Source: Proteiniphilum sp. UBA4977 (GTDB taxonomy: Bacteria; Bacteroidota; Bacteroidia; Bacteroidales; Dysgonomonadaceae). From it: a stretch of 64,000 bases of DNA. The stretch lies in assembly GCA_002398565.1 (NCBI GenBank), contig DGZP01000064.1, forward strand, positions 21,178-85,177. Direction: 5' to 3'. The position numbers and the translations under genes were made by a program. The notes below the pieces were generated by a model that searched no databases, was not told the DNA's origin, and was given only the letters and a program-made list of their open reading frames with translations. This document shows, in pieces, positions 7,842-18,075 of this stretch. Positions within the stretch are counted from its first letter, which is position 1; every line of letters starts with the position of its first letter.

Positions 7842-9008
7842 TTAGAATTGATAACCCGTCCAGGCAAAAATGTTGGTCGGACAGCCTGTGTTGCTGCCAC
7901 CAATGGTAACACCTGGCGCGATCACAGGATTCGTGGGACGCTGGGGTGCATTGGTCAGTGCATTGGTCAGGCTGATGGTTGTACCTACAGCGGCCACTCC
8001 CTTTGAATCGGTAAGATCAACCAAATCTTCCACCGTTCCGGTACCTTTTACAAGTGCGTTCACGACGGTGGCTTTTGCGCCACGACGGATCTTAATCACG
8101 TCCTGCATCCTTTTAGGTTTATCGGCTGCTTCAAAGCTCACGGCAGCAAGCCTCAGATCGACGGTCATATTTTCCACCCTGAAGTCAGATTGGTTTGGAT
8201 GTCCGGAATAGCCACCATCCAGGTTTCCGTCAGCTTCTATTCCGCGGGGGTCAGATTCACTGCTTGAATAACCTGCTTCCCAGATACCGTATGCATTTTT
8301 TAATGTGCCGTTATATCCTTGTGTAAAGTCGAACATATCGTCATCCGAATTTACTGCCAGCAGATTGTTTACATTAACAGAACCGCCAAAAAATTCAATT
8401 GCGTCATCAGCACCATCATAAATATAAAGATCACTTATTTTGGTACCATTACCCACACCATTCAGAGTGAGACCGTTGTGTTCCACGTCGGCACTTGAGC
8501 GTGCCCCGGTGTTTCCCAAGATAAGGAATGTCAATTCTCCAGAATTATCTGCTGCATTAGTACCTCCGTATACATAGGCTGAGTTTACCTCGGTACTTCC
8601 CACCTCACTGGGTGAAGCCAAAGGCGCTCTGCCATTAATGATTAATCCTCCCCAATACCCTTGTCCGGCACTTTCCTTATCGGCAATCATCTTTACTGGT
8701 GCCGAGGCAGTTCCTCTTACATTGATTTTTCCTCCCTGCAATACCAGAATATAACTTGAAAAACCTTGCTGTGCCTTGATGGTAGTTCCCGCAGGAATGT
8801 TCAAAACACCCCCCTCTTCCACAAGAAGCGGACCTGTTAACAGGTACTCCACATTTGCGTCAAGCGTTTTTGTATCCTTGATTGAACCAGACAATTTATT
8901 GTCTTCAACCGGGTCCGTTTCGTTGTTGTCATCCTCACCGCACGAAGCTAACACAAGAGGTGTCAGGAGTGCTGCAAACATTAAGAAGTTCAAAAAAATC
9001 TTTTTCAT
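7842..9008 (-). CDS. Outer-membrane lipoprotein with a repetitive, beta-helix-like body
   Basis: The 388-residue protein begins with a lipoprotein signal peptide ending in VLASC, followed by an acidic stretch (GEDDNNET), as in surface-exposed Bacteroidetes lipoproteins. The body is rich in Gly, Asn, Asp and short beta-strands, for example GGVLNIPAGTTIKAQ, GGKINVRGTASAPVKM, WGGLIINGRAPL and IYDGADDAIEFFGGSVNVNN. That suggests a right-handed beta-helix. Similar proteins in Bacteroidetes are often called hypothetical. It follows the TonB receptor gene by 43 bp in one transcript, so it is probably a substrate-binding or surface partner of that receptor. No enzyme motif was recognised. Confidence 0.7.
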   Translation of the reverse strand: MKKIFLNFLMFAALLTPLVLASCGEDDNNETDPVEDNKLSGSIKDTKTLDANVEYLLTGPLLVEEGGVLNIPAGTTIKAQQGFSSYILVLQGGKINVRGTASAPVKMIADKESAGQGYWGGLIINGRAPLASPSEVGSTEVNSAYVYGGTNAADNSGELTFLILGNTGARSSADVEHNGLTLNGVGNGTKISDLYIYDGADDAIEFFGGSVNVNNLLAVNSDDDMFDFTQGYNGTLKNAYGIWEAGYSSSESDPRGIEADGNLDGGYSGHPNQSDFRVENMTVDLRLAAVSFEAADKPKRMQDVIKIRRGAKATVVNALVKGTGTVEDLVDLTDSKGVAAVGTTISLTNALTNAPQRPTNPVIAPGVTIGGSNTGCPTNIFAWTGYQF

Positions 9009-9051
9009 CTTTTGTCCAATTAAAATTAATAATATTACAAATTATCCGCAT

Positions 9052-11766
9052 TTAAAATTCGTAGCTTACGCCAAGACTTATATTTTGTCCTTTTTTAAAC
9101 TCGTTCAGTATTACCTTCTCATTCGACACACTGCTTTCCCTCGATAACCGGTAAGTTGAATTCAGCATGTTTTGTGCTTTCAGTTTCAGCGAAAGTTGTC
9201 TGTTTAAACTGTATGAAGATACAAAATCGAGAGTGGGTACGCCTTCTTCGATAATATCCTTGAACCCCTTGGCACCTATGGTATGGATACGATTACTGAA
9301 ATAGTTGAAAATGAGAGAAACTAAAAAGCTCTTCTCTTTTCTGGTGTGGGTGTAGGACAAGTCGAGATTTGCAAGAAAGGGTGATGCTCCCTCGAGTCCG
9401 CTCTTCCTGGGCTCAGTATTGAGAATGTCCAATTTCAGTTTAGTGTATATGTAGGATGCATTTAATCCGACGGAGAGTCTATTCATCTTCTCCAATTGAG
9501 TGTTGAAACGATTGAAAAGATTCTTCCTGAGTTCAAATTCCATACCACCCACAACGGCATGATCACTGATATTGTCATAGGTAAGGAGTCCTGCCGAATT
9601 ACCCTGATCCACCCGACCTATGGGATTTACAATATATTTATAAAATCCTGTCAATGTCAACAGCTCACCGGGGCCCATGTAATAATCCCACTTCAAATCA
9701 ACATTGTAATTATCTGATGGTCTTATATTGGGATTACCCTGGCTGGAAAAGGAAATATTCACATACTGATAGGGTGATATTTCTTTTGATTGGGGCAATG
9801 TATAGGATTTGCTTGCTCCCAGACGCATACTGTTTTTATCGTTCAGGTCGTACTTCAGGTTTAAGCTGGGTAAAAAGTAGTTTTTCCGGATAGATTCTTC
9901 GCCCGGTTGCACATGCTGTACATGGTGATTCACCGTCATATCCGCAATATCCATACGCAAACCGATATTACCGGTGACGTTTTGGAATAACTGCCACGTA
10001 CCTTCCGCAAATCCGGAGTGTATAAATTTGGTAACCTCATATGAGTTGGTGTCGCCTCTGGTCATCTCGAAAAGTCCGGCTTTCAGGTTTGAATCGTTGT
10101 AGAAATTATCCAGCTGAAGCGGGTCCATGGAAATGGTACCGGGTACAGCCGTAAAGTTGTACTCCACAGCTTCAAAGTGATTATCCACAAATCGTCCTGT
10201 ATATCCAAACATAATGGATGATCTGCCGCTGTTAAAGCGGTCATTCAATCTGTAAGTCAGATTTGCTTTCGTATTGATGTCATTTTCCTTCAAGGTTGAG
10301 AAGAAACGCTTCTGCCGGTTGCTCCCCGTAAGAATATAAGAACCATCCGTCATCCTGGAGAGGTAATTTTCACGGCGGTCGGGTTCCAGACCTTTGATTA
10401 CATTATAAGAAACACCCGCTTCCAGATTCAGTTTATCCGTCAACTTCCAGTCGGAGTGTAGTTGATTGGTAATAAGCAAATTATCGTTCGACTGCTGTCT
10501 ACGATGAAAACCCATATAGTCTTCACTGTCCTGATGCCGTTCACCATGTTTACCTGAGTATTCGCCTACATATTGGTTGTTGGCATGAATCAACATGAAA
10601 TTATATTGCAGGCTGTGTTTACGGTTCAGGTTGTAATTCAGATTACCCAATACAAGCTGGTTAATATTTTGTGAATACTTTTCACCTTCCTGATCCTGGT
10701 AGACAAGCCCGCTTGTGATGGAGTTACGTACGATTTCCCGGGTGTAGGAGTAATCAGAACTATGTGATGCGACCATAAAAAAAGAAAGAGGATTTCTGTT
10801 TTCACCCATATGGAACATCTTTCCACCGGAAAGACCGAAGCTGTGATTCATCGGTACAGAAACCTTCAAAGGATCAAGACTATTGGGAAAATTGAACTGA
10901 TTGGCGACCGGTTGTCTTGTATTGGTAAATCCAAAATAATTGGCACCCTCCTGACGCAAAAAATCACTTCCCATTGCAGCACTGTTCAAGCCAGCCGAAA
11001 GATCGATATTCAAAGCCTTCTCACCTATCAGTTCCTTTGAGGTGATGTCGATAAGCGCACCCCCCACGTCAGCATAGCTGCTTCCACTAAAAACTTTGCT
11101 TATACCGATATTCTGGATGACATCAGTTCCAAAAAACTCCAACGCAATATTTTTATATTCCGGATCTTCCGAGGGGATAGGAAATCCGTTCAGCAGAGTA
11201 GCATTATAACGGTCTCCCAGTCCACGGACGAACACGTTTTTCACCCCTTCCTGACGGGAAATGCCAGATACCTGAGCTACCGCGGCCCTGGCATCGCCAA
11301 TACCTTTTCTGGATAATTCCCGGCTTCCCACAGCCTGGGTAGCCACGAGCGCCTGACGTTGTTCCATCAACAGGATGTTCTCGCTTTCGCGGTTGGCACG
11401 TGCCACTACTTCTACTTCTTCCAAGCTAATATCGTCAGAAGTCATTTGAATATTTACGACGATTTCCTGGTTATTTTGTACCACAACGTCTGTTATGGCG
11501 ACGGATTGGTAAGCAACATAGGATGCAATAAGGGTATGTGTTCCTGAACCTACGTTGTGAATAACAAAATTACCGTCTAAGTCGGCTGCAGCTCCGCTGG
11601 TAGTTCCCTCTATTAATACCGATGCGCCGATGAGCGGCTCGTTGGTTTTTGCGTCCGTGATTGTGCCCCTGATGGTGGCTGTCTGAGCTTGAGCAGAAAG
11701 CGTAAAGAAAAGGAGTAATAAAAACAGACCGGACAAAAATTTTGACAAATCAAATCTACGTGTCAC
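9052..11766 (-). CDS. TonB-dependent outer-membrane receptor
   Basis: The 904-residue protein has a signal peptide ending near AQAQ and a CarboxypepD_reg-like domain at about residues 30-115 (IRGTITDAKTNEPLIGASV). A plug domain follows (VFVRGLGDRYNATLLNGFPI) and then a large beta-barrel that ends with aromatic Phe. It transports a substrate across the outer membrane using TonB energy. It is shorter than SusC and has no SusD partner; the lipoprotein 43 bp downstream may take that role. The start is GTG at 11766, because no in-frame ATG lies between the upstream TAA and the signal peptide. The promoter has four hexamers spaced 11 bp, which suggests control by phosphate. The substrate is unknown. 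Confidence 0.9.
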   Translation of the reverse strand: MTRRFDLSKFLSGLFLLLLFFTLSAQAQTATIRGTITDAKTNEPLIGASVLIEGTTSGAAADLDGNFVIHNVGSGTHTLIASYVAYQSVAITDVVVQNNQEIVVNIQMTSDDISLEEVEVVARANRESENILLMEQRQALVATQAVGSRELSRKGIGDARAAVAQVSGISRQEGVKNVFVRGLGDRYNATLLNGFPIPSEDPEYKNIALEFFGTDVIQNIGISKVFSGSSYADVGGALIDITSKELIGEKALNIDLSAGLNSAAMGSDFLRQEGANYFGFTNTRQPVANQFNFPNSLDPLKVSVPMNHSFGLSGGKMFHMGENRNPLSFFMVASHSSDYSYTREIVRNSITSGLVYQDQEGEKYSQNINQLVLGNLNYNLNRKHSLQYNFMLIHANNQYVGEYSGKHGERHQDSEDYMGFHRRQQSNDNLLITNQLHSDWKLTDKLNLEAGVSYNVIKGLEPDRRENYLSRMTDGSYILTGSNRQKRFFSTLKENDINTKANLTYRLNDRFNSGRSSIMFGYTGRFVDNHFEAVEYNFTAVPGTISMDPLQLDNFYNDSNLKAGLFEMTRGDTNSYEVTKFIHSGFAEGTWQLFQNVTGNIGLRMDIADMTVNHHVQHVQPGEESIRKNYFLPSLNLKYDLNDKNSMRLGASKSYTLPQSKEISPYQYVNISFSSQGNPNIRPSDNYNVDLKWDYYMGPGELLTLTGFYKYIVNPIGRVDQGNSAGLLTYDNISDHAVVGGMEFELRKNLFNRFNTQLEKMNRLSVGLNASYIYTKLKLDILNTEPRKSGLEGASPFLANLDLSYTHTRKEKSFLVSLIFNYFSNRIHTIGAKGFKDIIEEGVPTLDFVSSYSLNRQLSLKLKAQNMLNSTYRLSRESSVSNEKVILNEFKKGQNISLGVSYEF

Positions 11767-11792
11767 AAATTCAATATTAAGTTACATTTTCG

Positions 11793-11879
11793 GCACAAAG
11801 GTCTGTTATAAATGTTACAGAACGGTTACGCTTGCGTTACGTTTTTGTTAAGATTTTAGGGCACATAAAAAAACGGGGC
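11793..11879 (-). repeat. 87-bp direct repeat, copy A (promoter of the TonB receptor operon)
   Basis: This segment matches 19467..19553 at 84 of 87 positions, in the same orientation and with no gap. It holds the -7 element, the 11-bp repeats and the left half of a terminator hairpin. At copy B the hairpin is complete; here the match ends at ACGGGGC and the second arm is absent. The two copies bracket the SusC/SusD operon. Confidence 0.9.
11796..11851 (-). promoter_or_regulatory. Pho-box-like operator of the TonB receptor operon
   Basis: On the minus strand TTAACA, GTAACG, GTAACC and GTAACA begin 48, 37, 26 and 15 bp before the -7 element GACCTTTG (11803-11796), exactly 11 bp apart. A fifth ATAACA abuts the -7 element. 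The arrangement matches the direct-repeat boxes of PhoB/PhoP-type response regulators. The imperfect -7 element (GA instead of TA) fits an activated promoter. Confidence 0.65.
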
Positions 11880-11918
11880 GACCATCCTCACTTTCATTTA
11901 CAGCGATAGAGTTTTATT

Positions 11919-12815
11919 CTAGTTCCTCATCTGCATTTCAACACGCTCCTTCATGACCTTGGTCACTTTCCCGATCGTATATGCGTACGACAGCAAAAAA
12001 ACATTGGTCTTCTGTCCGTAAGCCTCTTCAATCATAAACTTGTTCGGATATTTGGGATCATCATTCAGTTGGGTCACCTGAATTGTGCCGTAAGGCTTAA
12101 TCATTACGTGGCCATCTTCTGCCACTTCCAGGATTAGCGAACTCTCTTCGAGCGCTGTCACAGTGGAGACAAATGTCTCATTTCCTGCGATCATTCGCAC
12201 ACTGTTGTGGGTGAGGGGAAAAAGCTCTTTGTTTGCAGCTGTCACCATGCCGTCAACCATCCCTGTCATTGTATAAAATGAATTGGTTGCCTGAGAAGCA
12301 TAGTCGTTTTCCAGAAGTACCTGATACAGGATCGTACTTTTTTTCGGGTTAAGCGCTACGCCGGAAATATCGGTGGCACGCAATCCTATAAAATAGGTTG
12401 AGTCAGGCGAAAGACCCTCGGGTCGCAATGTGATCATGGTCCTTCCGGTACGTTCGCCAGCTTTAACATGAATTTCATACTTGGCAATCTCATACTTATC
12501 ATTGGGGAGTGCCCTGGCATACAGGCTCTCATCGGCATCATAAAGTGAATAATTATACAATGCCAAGGGTGCCGGGTCTTCCTCCAGTCCTATAATCAAA
12601 TCATTTCCGGGTGCATGTGTGCCACCCACCGAGACAGCAATATACCCTGTCACCTCCTCAACGGTTAAATGAACTACTTCCTTGAAAGAGTTGTAGTAGT
12701 CGCTGCTGATCAAGGCAACTTCATTTTTATACATCTCCTTTTCAAAGATCGCATCGTCGTTGCAGGATGTCACGATCCCCATCAATATCATTAAGCCCAA
12801 TAATATCTGTTTCAT
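11919..12815 (-). CDS. DUF4361/DUF1735-type surface lipoprotein of the SusCD operon
   Basis: The 298-residue protein has a lipoprotein signal peptide (lipobox IVTSC, mature end CNDDAIFEKEMYKNEV). Beta-rich domains follow. The first has the VHLTVEEVTGYIAVSVGGTH and 'AGERTGRTMITLRPEGLSPDSTYFIGL' pattern of DUF1735-like modules, and the C-terminal part resembles DUF4361. These lipoproteins are encoded last in many SusC/SusD operons and are thought to bind ligand at the cell surface. It lies 36 bp after susD. No terminator hairpin was found between its stop and the repeat at 11879. The ligand is unknown. Confidence 0.7.
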   Translation of the reverse strand: MKQILLGLMILMGIVTSCNDDAIFEKEMYKNEVALISSDYYNSFKEVVHLTVEEVTGYIAVSVGGTHAPGNDLIIGLEEDPAPLALYNYSLYDADESLYARALPNDKYEIAKYEIHVKAGERTGRTMITLRPEGLSPDSTYFIGLRATDISGVALNPKKSTILYQVLLENDYASQATNSFYTMTGMVDGMVTAANKELFPLTHNSVRMIAGNETFVSTVTALEESSLILEVAEDGHVMIKPYGTIQVTQLNDDPKYPNKFMIEEAYGQKTNVFLLSYAYTIGKVTKVMKERVEMQMRN

Positions 12816-12851
12816 CTGTTTTGTATCGTTTTCTGCTTGTTCTACTAAATC

Positions 12852-14912
12852 TTAATTATATCCTGGATTCTGATCCAGCGAAGGTAACCTGCGCGTCTCG
12901 GAACGAGGAATGGGTACCCAGATCAGTTTTTTGTCTACTACACGGGAAAGATAAGACGATGTGGCCGGAATGGTACGTCTGTAGTAACTCTCACGGTCGG
13001 CACCATCGGGGTTCATTCCACGGATTGGTTCTCGTTCCGACTCTTCGTAGATGCCCCAGCGACGCACATCGTAGAAACGCCTGTTCTCCCATAAAAACTC
13101 CACCATCCGTTCACGTTCAACCGCTTGTTGCACTTCGGCCTTGCTGTTCAATTGATCCGACGACAGGCCGGGTAGTCCGGCGCGGTAGCGAACCAGATTA
13201 AAGGAGTTCTTGATCTCATCGATATCTCGGGTAAGCGTATATTGCTGATTACCCAGCTGGATATTATGGCTACCCGTTAAGTTGTTAAGTGCCTCGGCAT
13301 ATGACAGCAAGATCTCTGCGTACCTGATAATGGGGTATGCTTTCGGTATATGACGTGCCCCGGTACCGTTAAATGCATCATAGGGGTGATTATACTTCCT
13401 GATCACATAGCCCGTGATCGGGTAGTTTGGCGAAGTCGCAGTAACACCTCCCCTGCCGTCAACATCCTGGTAGTAATATTTTGCTGTGTGCATATGCTGT
13501 GTTGTGCTGGACAATGCCTGCCAAACCGCTTCATTAAAACCTACAGAGGCATAAAAGCGCATCTCTCTGTTGTCGTACATTTTAAATACGCCGGCGTTCA
13601 TCGGGTATCCTGAGAACGACTTCGGCTGTTCGGTAAAAAGATCGTCAAAGGTTCCTCCCGCAGGAAGGTCGGCTACCGCCTCAAAGTACGTATCACCACG
13701 CGCTTCTTCTCTGGTGCGACCGTCTGCCATCAGGTAAGCATCTACCACCTTTTGTGTCACGCAGAAACGTCCCCAGCCACCCAGCGAGGGAGGAAAAGAG
13801 CCCCGGCTGATATACTCGTTGAGATAGGAGGTGTTTCTACCCCAGATCAGTTCCTTATTAATCGCCGATACGGCTTCCCCGGTAAAAATATCAGAATAGG
13901 ATCTGAAAGGATCGATTCCTGCGGCTCCATCAGGATAGCTACCATAGAAATTCGGATCAGTGGTTACCCCTACAGGGAGTGCGGGAGTATTCTCATCTGC
14001 TTTTACCGTATAGAGCTTATAAATGCCCATATCGATCACCCTTCTGGCAGCAGCTGCCGCCAATGCCCAGCGACTTTCATCGTATTGCTGGGATACGTAG
14101 TGTACACCATCCGTGGAGCGCTTCCAACTTCCAAAATAGGAACTGGCAACAGGTCCACCGTTAAACAATGGACTGGCATGAATCAGTCTTAGTCTTGCGA
14201 TTAAGCCATAAGCAGCTCCTTTGGTCGGGCGACCGAAATCGAGAATACCCACTTCCTCGGGAAGCAGTTCCGCTGCCCTCTCAAACTCACCGCAAACATA
14301 TTCCATTGCTTCGTCGTAGGTTGCTCTCGGACGATCGTAATATTCCAACGACTCGTTGGTATTTACCACTTCATCTCCCAGAAGAATTGGCGGGCCATAG
14401 TCCACCAATAAGTTATAGTAGGCATATGCGCGGATAAAGCGTGTATATCCTTCAATCCGTAGCCGGTCGGCGGTGGTCAGATCTCTGGGCATACCAAGAT
14501 TTTGCAGAACATTATTTGTCTTACGGATGATTTTGTAATAGTTGTTCCATTGATTCAGGTTGGGGTTGGAATCTCCAAAAAAATCAGGAGTAATGCGCCC
14601 GGTAGCAAAATCCATTCCATAATACACATTGCTGGAACCCCCGCCTGTTAACCCGTTAAATCCTTCATCGGCAGCCATTGGCCCGGGAGTGAAACCAAAC
14701 CTGATAGTCTGTGATTCGTCTGGAAACATCGCCGCAGCCCCCCACATGTAAGCTTCAATATAGCGGGCATTGACGAATGCTGAATCAATATTAAATTCGT
14801 CGTCAAAGTAATTATCTATATTCAGATAATCCTTACAAGAGGTTGTCGCGAAGCTGATTAAGGCCACAACTACTCCCAGGATTATCTTTTTGATGCTTAT
14901 CGAATTCTTCAT
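12852..14912 (-). CDS. susD-like: SusD/RagB-family nutrient-binding lipoprotein
   Basis: This is a 686-residue SusD homologue, somewhat longer than the usual 500-600. The lipobox is FATTSC, followed by KDYLNIDNYFDDEFN, as in many SusD proteins. The N-terminal TPR-like helices include the typical GYTRFIRAYAYYNLLVDYG segment. The C-terminal segment ERMVEFLWENRRFYDVRRWG is a SusD hallmark, and the end WVPIPRSETRRLP...QNPGY is characteristic. SusD proteins form the lid of the SusC barrel and deliver ligand to it. The gene follows susC by 21 bp. No glycoside hydrolase is encoded next to it, so the substrate need not be a glycan. Confidence 0.93.
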   Translation of the reverse strand: MKNSISIKKIILGVVVALISFATTSCKDYLNIDNYFDDEFNIDSAFVNARYIEAYMWGAAAMFPDESQTIRFGFTPGPMAADEGFNGLTGGGSSNVYYGMDFATGRITPDFFGDSNPNLNQWNNYYKIIRKTNNVLQNLGMPRDLTTADRLRIEGYTRFIRAYAYYNLLVDYGPPILLGDEVVNTNESLEYYDRPRATYDEAMEYVCGEFERAAELLPEEVGILDFGRPTKGAAYGLIARLRLIHASPLFNGGPVASSYFGSWKRSTDGVHYVSQQYDESRWALAAAAARRVIDMGIYKLYTVKADENTPALPVGVTTDPNFYGSYPDGAAGIDPFRSYSDIFTGEAVSAINKELIWGRNTSYLNEYISRGSFPPSLGGWGRFCVTQKVVDAYLMADGRTREEARGDTYFEAVADLPAGGTFDDLFTEQPKSFSGYPMNAGVFKMYDNREMRFYASVGFNEAVWQALSSTTQHMHTAKYYYQDVDGRGGVTATSPNYPITGYVIRKYNHPYDAFNGTGARHIPKAYPIIRYAEILLSYAEALNNLTGSHNIQLGNQQYTLTRDIDEIKNSFNLVRYRAGLPGLSSDQLNSKAEVQQAVERERMVEFLWENRRFYDVRRWGIYEESEREPIRGMNPDGADRESYYRRTIPATSSYLSRVVDKKLIWVPIPRSETRRLPSLDQNPGYN

Positions 14913-14933
14913 TGCGCTTTATATTTTGTAATA

Positions 14934-17900
14934 TTATAGATTAAGATATATCTGGACTGCGTAGGTTGTAGGTATCGGGTAAATACGACCGTTCCATGCT
15001 GCCTGTTCCGGATCAAAAATTTTCACCTTATCCCAAATGTACAGGTTGTTGCCAACAAATTGCAAGTCGATGGAAGAGACTCCGAACTTCTTAATAAAAT
15101 CATGATTGAGATGATAATTCAATGTCACTTCCTGTAGACGCAGGTAGCGTGCATCTCCCTCCCAGAAAGTAGAAAGCTGACTGTTATTGGCATTGTTACC
15201 ATATTGCAGTCGCGGGAAACGTGCATCGGGGTTTTCAGCCAAAGCAGGGTCTATGCCATGTGCCAACGCATAGTCCTTGGGTATCCACCGATTCGCAGGA
15301 TCGGCAGCCAGGCTGAGCACATTGCCCTGATTACCCTGAAAAAAAGGCATGTAACCCATGCCGTTTACTTCTGTCACACTATTCACGCTAGTGGACTGTC
15401 CCACATAAAAGAACGAAGTCTTTCCGGTTCCTTTGAACAACACTCCCAGCGTAAATTTTTTGTAACGCAGCTCCCCGCCTATGCCATACATCGTCAATGG
15501 ATAATTGCTATGCGTCAAGGGTACTTTATCCATGCTGTTGATCACCCCGTCACCATTGATATCCTTATACTTGATGTCTCCGGGCATCACCGGCCCAAAG
15601 GTCTGTTGCGGGCTGTATTTGATATCATCCTCATCTTTGAAGAGACCGAGTGCCTGGTACCCTCGGATGGAGTTGTAGGGGAAACCATTATACTCCAGAT
15701 AAGGATATTCGAGGTAGGCCTGCTCCCAGTTTTGCACACTGTTTTTTGAATAGGTGAAGTTTCCCCGTACTGTGAAACCCAGCTCGGGAGTAATATCCGT
15801 GGAATAACTGATATTTCCGTCGGCTCCGGAACTCTTCATGCGTCCCACGTTGGCAAAGGGGTTGGAGATCACGCCCACGTACTCCGGAACCTGCACCCTT
15901 TGTTGAAAGATACCGTTCCGCTGATCTTTGAAAAAATCGATTACAAAATCCAACTTGTTATTAAAAAGCTTGCCTTCAAATCCGAGGTTCGATTTGATTG
16001 CCCTCTCCCAGGCAAGGTTGTCTGCCCCGATACGTGTCTCGCTTATTGTCTCAATTCCCGGTACACCCCATACAGATCCGGTACCTTCGTTGACCTTGGT
16101 CAAATAAGGAAAACGTATACTGGTGATGCGGTCGTTTCCCACACTACCGTATGAAGCTCTGATCTTGAAATAATTCATCCATGGCGCAGTCTCCTGCATA
16201 AAATCATAGCTTGTCGGCACCCATCCCAAGGCAATTGATGGAAAAAATCCATATTGCCTGCCCGGCTGAAAATTCTCGGATCCGGTGTACCCAAAGTTAG
16301 CATCCAAGAAATAAGTGTCACGGAAACCATAAGTCAACCTGCTTGAAACTCCCTGATAACGCAGTGGAATGGCTTCGAGGTTGTTTGTCGCGTCTTGCGA
16401 ATGCTTGGCGTCACTGATGTAATAATAAACCAACGCTGATGTGCGGTGATCCTCTCCGAAGATCTTATCATAATTAAGTACAGCTTCCAGGTGATACTTG
16501 CGATACTGTTGGGTGGATTTGCTGTAGGAAGCGCTTTTCGCCTGTACTCTTTCAAGCATGATGAGTGAGCCGTCGTAATTACGTCCGGTAGCTTCATAGA
16601 GAGAGGGTTGAATATATCTTCTCTCTGAGAAGAAGCTGTGAATATCGTAGGCTCCCTGAATCCTGAATTTCAACCCATCCAACAGACTGGAGAGATCCTG
16701 GCTCAATGCCAACGTAGCCTTCCCTTTAAACGCCTGGTCAGAGGCTTTCCCGGTACGGTTGATCATCACATATGGAGAGGATTGTGCAGCATCGCCGATA
16801 CCGGGGTAGAGACCGTTGGAATAGATTGTAGGGATAGCCAGCGGAGTGAGCCGGGCCTGCGCGTTCCAGATATAACTCGTATTTGCGATTCCCGGCTGAT
16901 CAAACTGAGAATAGAAACCATCTGAACCAAAGTAGACAGTAGTCGTGTTGGTGAGGTTCAGGTCGAGGTTTATCCTGTAATTGTAGGTATCGTACCCTAC
17001 ATTGGAGCTGTAAATACTGTTTTTATCTACGTTATAAGCAGCGGATTCACTGCTTGCACCCAGGCTGAGAAAATAACGGGCTACCTCACTCCCACCCCGT
17101 CCACTCACGTAATAGCTGTGGCGCCAAAAGTTATTTTTCAGAATTTCGTCCTGCCAGTTTACATCCGGGTACATATCCGGATCCATACCATACTGGATGA
17201 TTCCCATCTCCGTATCGTCGTACAGGGGGGCATCACCACGAACTACACTGGCTTCGTTAGCCAGCTGGGCATAATCATAGGCACACAAATAATCCGGTAG
17301 ACGGTTTAGTCCCGATAAGGTAAGATTTGCCCTGCCTGTAATCTGTATGCGGTCTACGGTCCCTTTTTTGGTGGTGACCAGCACCACCCCATTGGCTCCT
17401 CTTACTCCATATACAGCGGTAGCAGCGGCATCTTTCAGGATGGAGAAGCTCTCGATATCGGCGGCATCTATCGTGTTGAGGTCACCCTCCAAACCGTCTA
17501 TAAGCACGAGAGCACTGCTGCTGGCACCGAATGTACCGATGCCGCGCACCCAAAACTCTGATATGTTCTTTCCCGGTTCACCACTGTTTTGCAAGGAGAT
17601 TACGCCTGCCGCCCGACCACCAAGCAAGTTGGCGATAGATGGAGCCGGGGATTGGAGTTCTTTCACGCCCACCGTAGTGATAGCCCCCGCGGAACTGATT
17701 TTTCTTTCTTTTGCTCCCAAGCCGACTACGACGAATTCCTCCAGTCCCACTCCCATTTCGGTGAATTGCATGACCAGGTTATCAACAGATTTTATTGAGA
17801 CGTGCTCCATCGGCTCATAGCCTACGAAAGTAAAAACCAACCGGTCGCCATATTCCACTTTAATGGAGAATTTTCCCTTGTCATTACTGGCAATGCCTGC

Positions 17901-18059
17901 AGTGGGTCTGTCCTTCACATATATTGAAACACCTGGAAGGGGTTTGCCAAGCTCATCGAGCACGGTACCGGAGATACTTAATTGTTCTGTTTGTTGTGCG
18001 TAAGCAACCGTATGCAAAAGGCACAAGGAAAGGACACACAAAGTGTGGATAATCTTCAT
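14934..18059 (-). CDS. susC-like: SusC/RagA-family TonB-linked outer-membrane transporter
   Basis: The 1041-residue protein has a signal peptide ending in AYAQQ and a CarboxypepD_reg-like domain (ISGTVLDELGKPLPGVSIYV). A SusC-type plug follows with VLIDGLEGDLNTIDAADIES and a GVRGANGVVLVTTKKG segment, and then the beta-barrel. An N-terminal STN signalling domain is absent, so it should not control an anti-sigma factor directly. It forms the transport channel of the complex with the SusD-like protein. It is the second gene of an operon that starts with the IPT-NHL lipoprotein. Its promoter region resembles that of the TonB receptor operon downstream, which points to shared regulation. Confidence 0.95.
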   Translation of the reverse strand: MKIIHTLCVLSLCLLHTVAYAQQTEQLSISGTVLDELGKPLPGVSIYVKDRPTAGIASNDKGKFSIKVEYGDRLVFTFVGYEPMEHVSIKSVDNLVMQFTEMGVGLEEFVVVGLGAKERKISSAGAITTVGVKELQSPAPSIANLLGGRAAGVISLQNSGEPGKNISEFWVRGIGTFGASSSALVLIDGLEGDLNTIDAADIESFSILKDAAATAVYGVRGANGVVLVTTKKGTVDRIQITGRANLTLSGLNRLPDYLCAYDYAQLANEASVVRGDAPLYDDTEMGIIQYGMDPDMYPDVNWQDEILKNNFWRHSYYVSGRGGSEVARYFLSLGASSESAAYNVDKNSIYSSNVGYDTYNYRINLDLNLTNTTTVYFGSDGFYSQFDQPGIANTSYIWNAQARLTPLAIPTIYSNGLYPGIGDAAQSSPYVMINRTGKASDQAFKGKATLALSQDLSSLLDGLKFRIQGAYDIHSFFSERRYIQPSLYEATGRNYDGSLIMLERVQAKSASYSKSTQQYRKYHLEAVLNYDKIFGEDHRTSALVYYYISDAKHSQDATNNLEAIPLRYQGVSSRLTYGFRDTYFLDANFGYTGSENFQPGRQYGFFPSIALGWVPTSYDFMQETAPWMNYFKIRASYGSVGNDRITSIRFPYLTKVNEGTGSVWGVPGIETISETRIGADNLAWERAIKSNLGFEGKLFNNKLDFVIDFFKDQRNGIFQQRVQVPEYVGVISNPFANVGRMKSSGADGNISYSTDITPELGFTVRGNFTYSKNSVQNWEQAYLEYPYLEYNGFPYNSIRGYQALGLFKDEDDIKYSPQQTFGPVMPGDIKYKDINGDGVINSMDKVPLTHSNYPLTMYGIGGELRYKKFTLGVLFKGTGKTSFFYVGQSTSVNSVTEVNGMGYMPFFQGNQGNVLSLAADPANRWIPKDYALAHGIDPALAENPDARFPRLQYGNNANNSQLSTFWEGDARYLRLQEVTLNYHLNHDFIKKFGVSSIDLQFVGNNLYIWDKVKIFDPEQAAWNGRIYPIPTTYAVQIYLNL

Positions 18060-18075
18060 TTTATCAGTAGATTTA

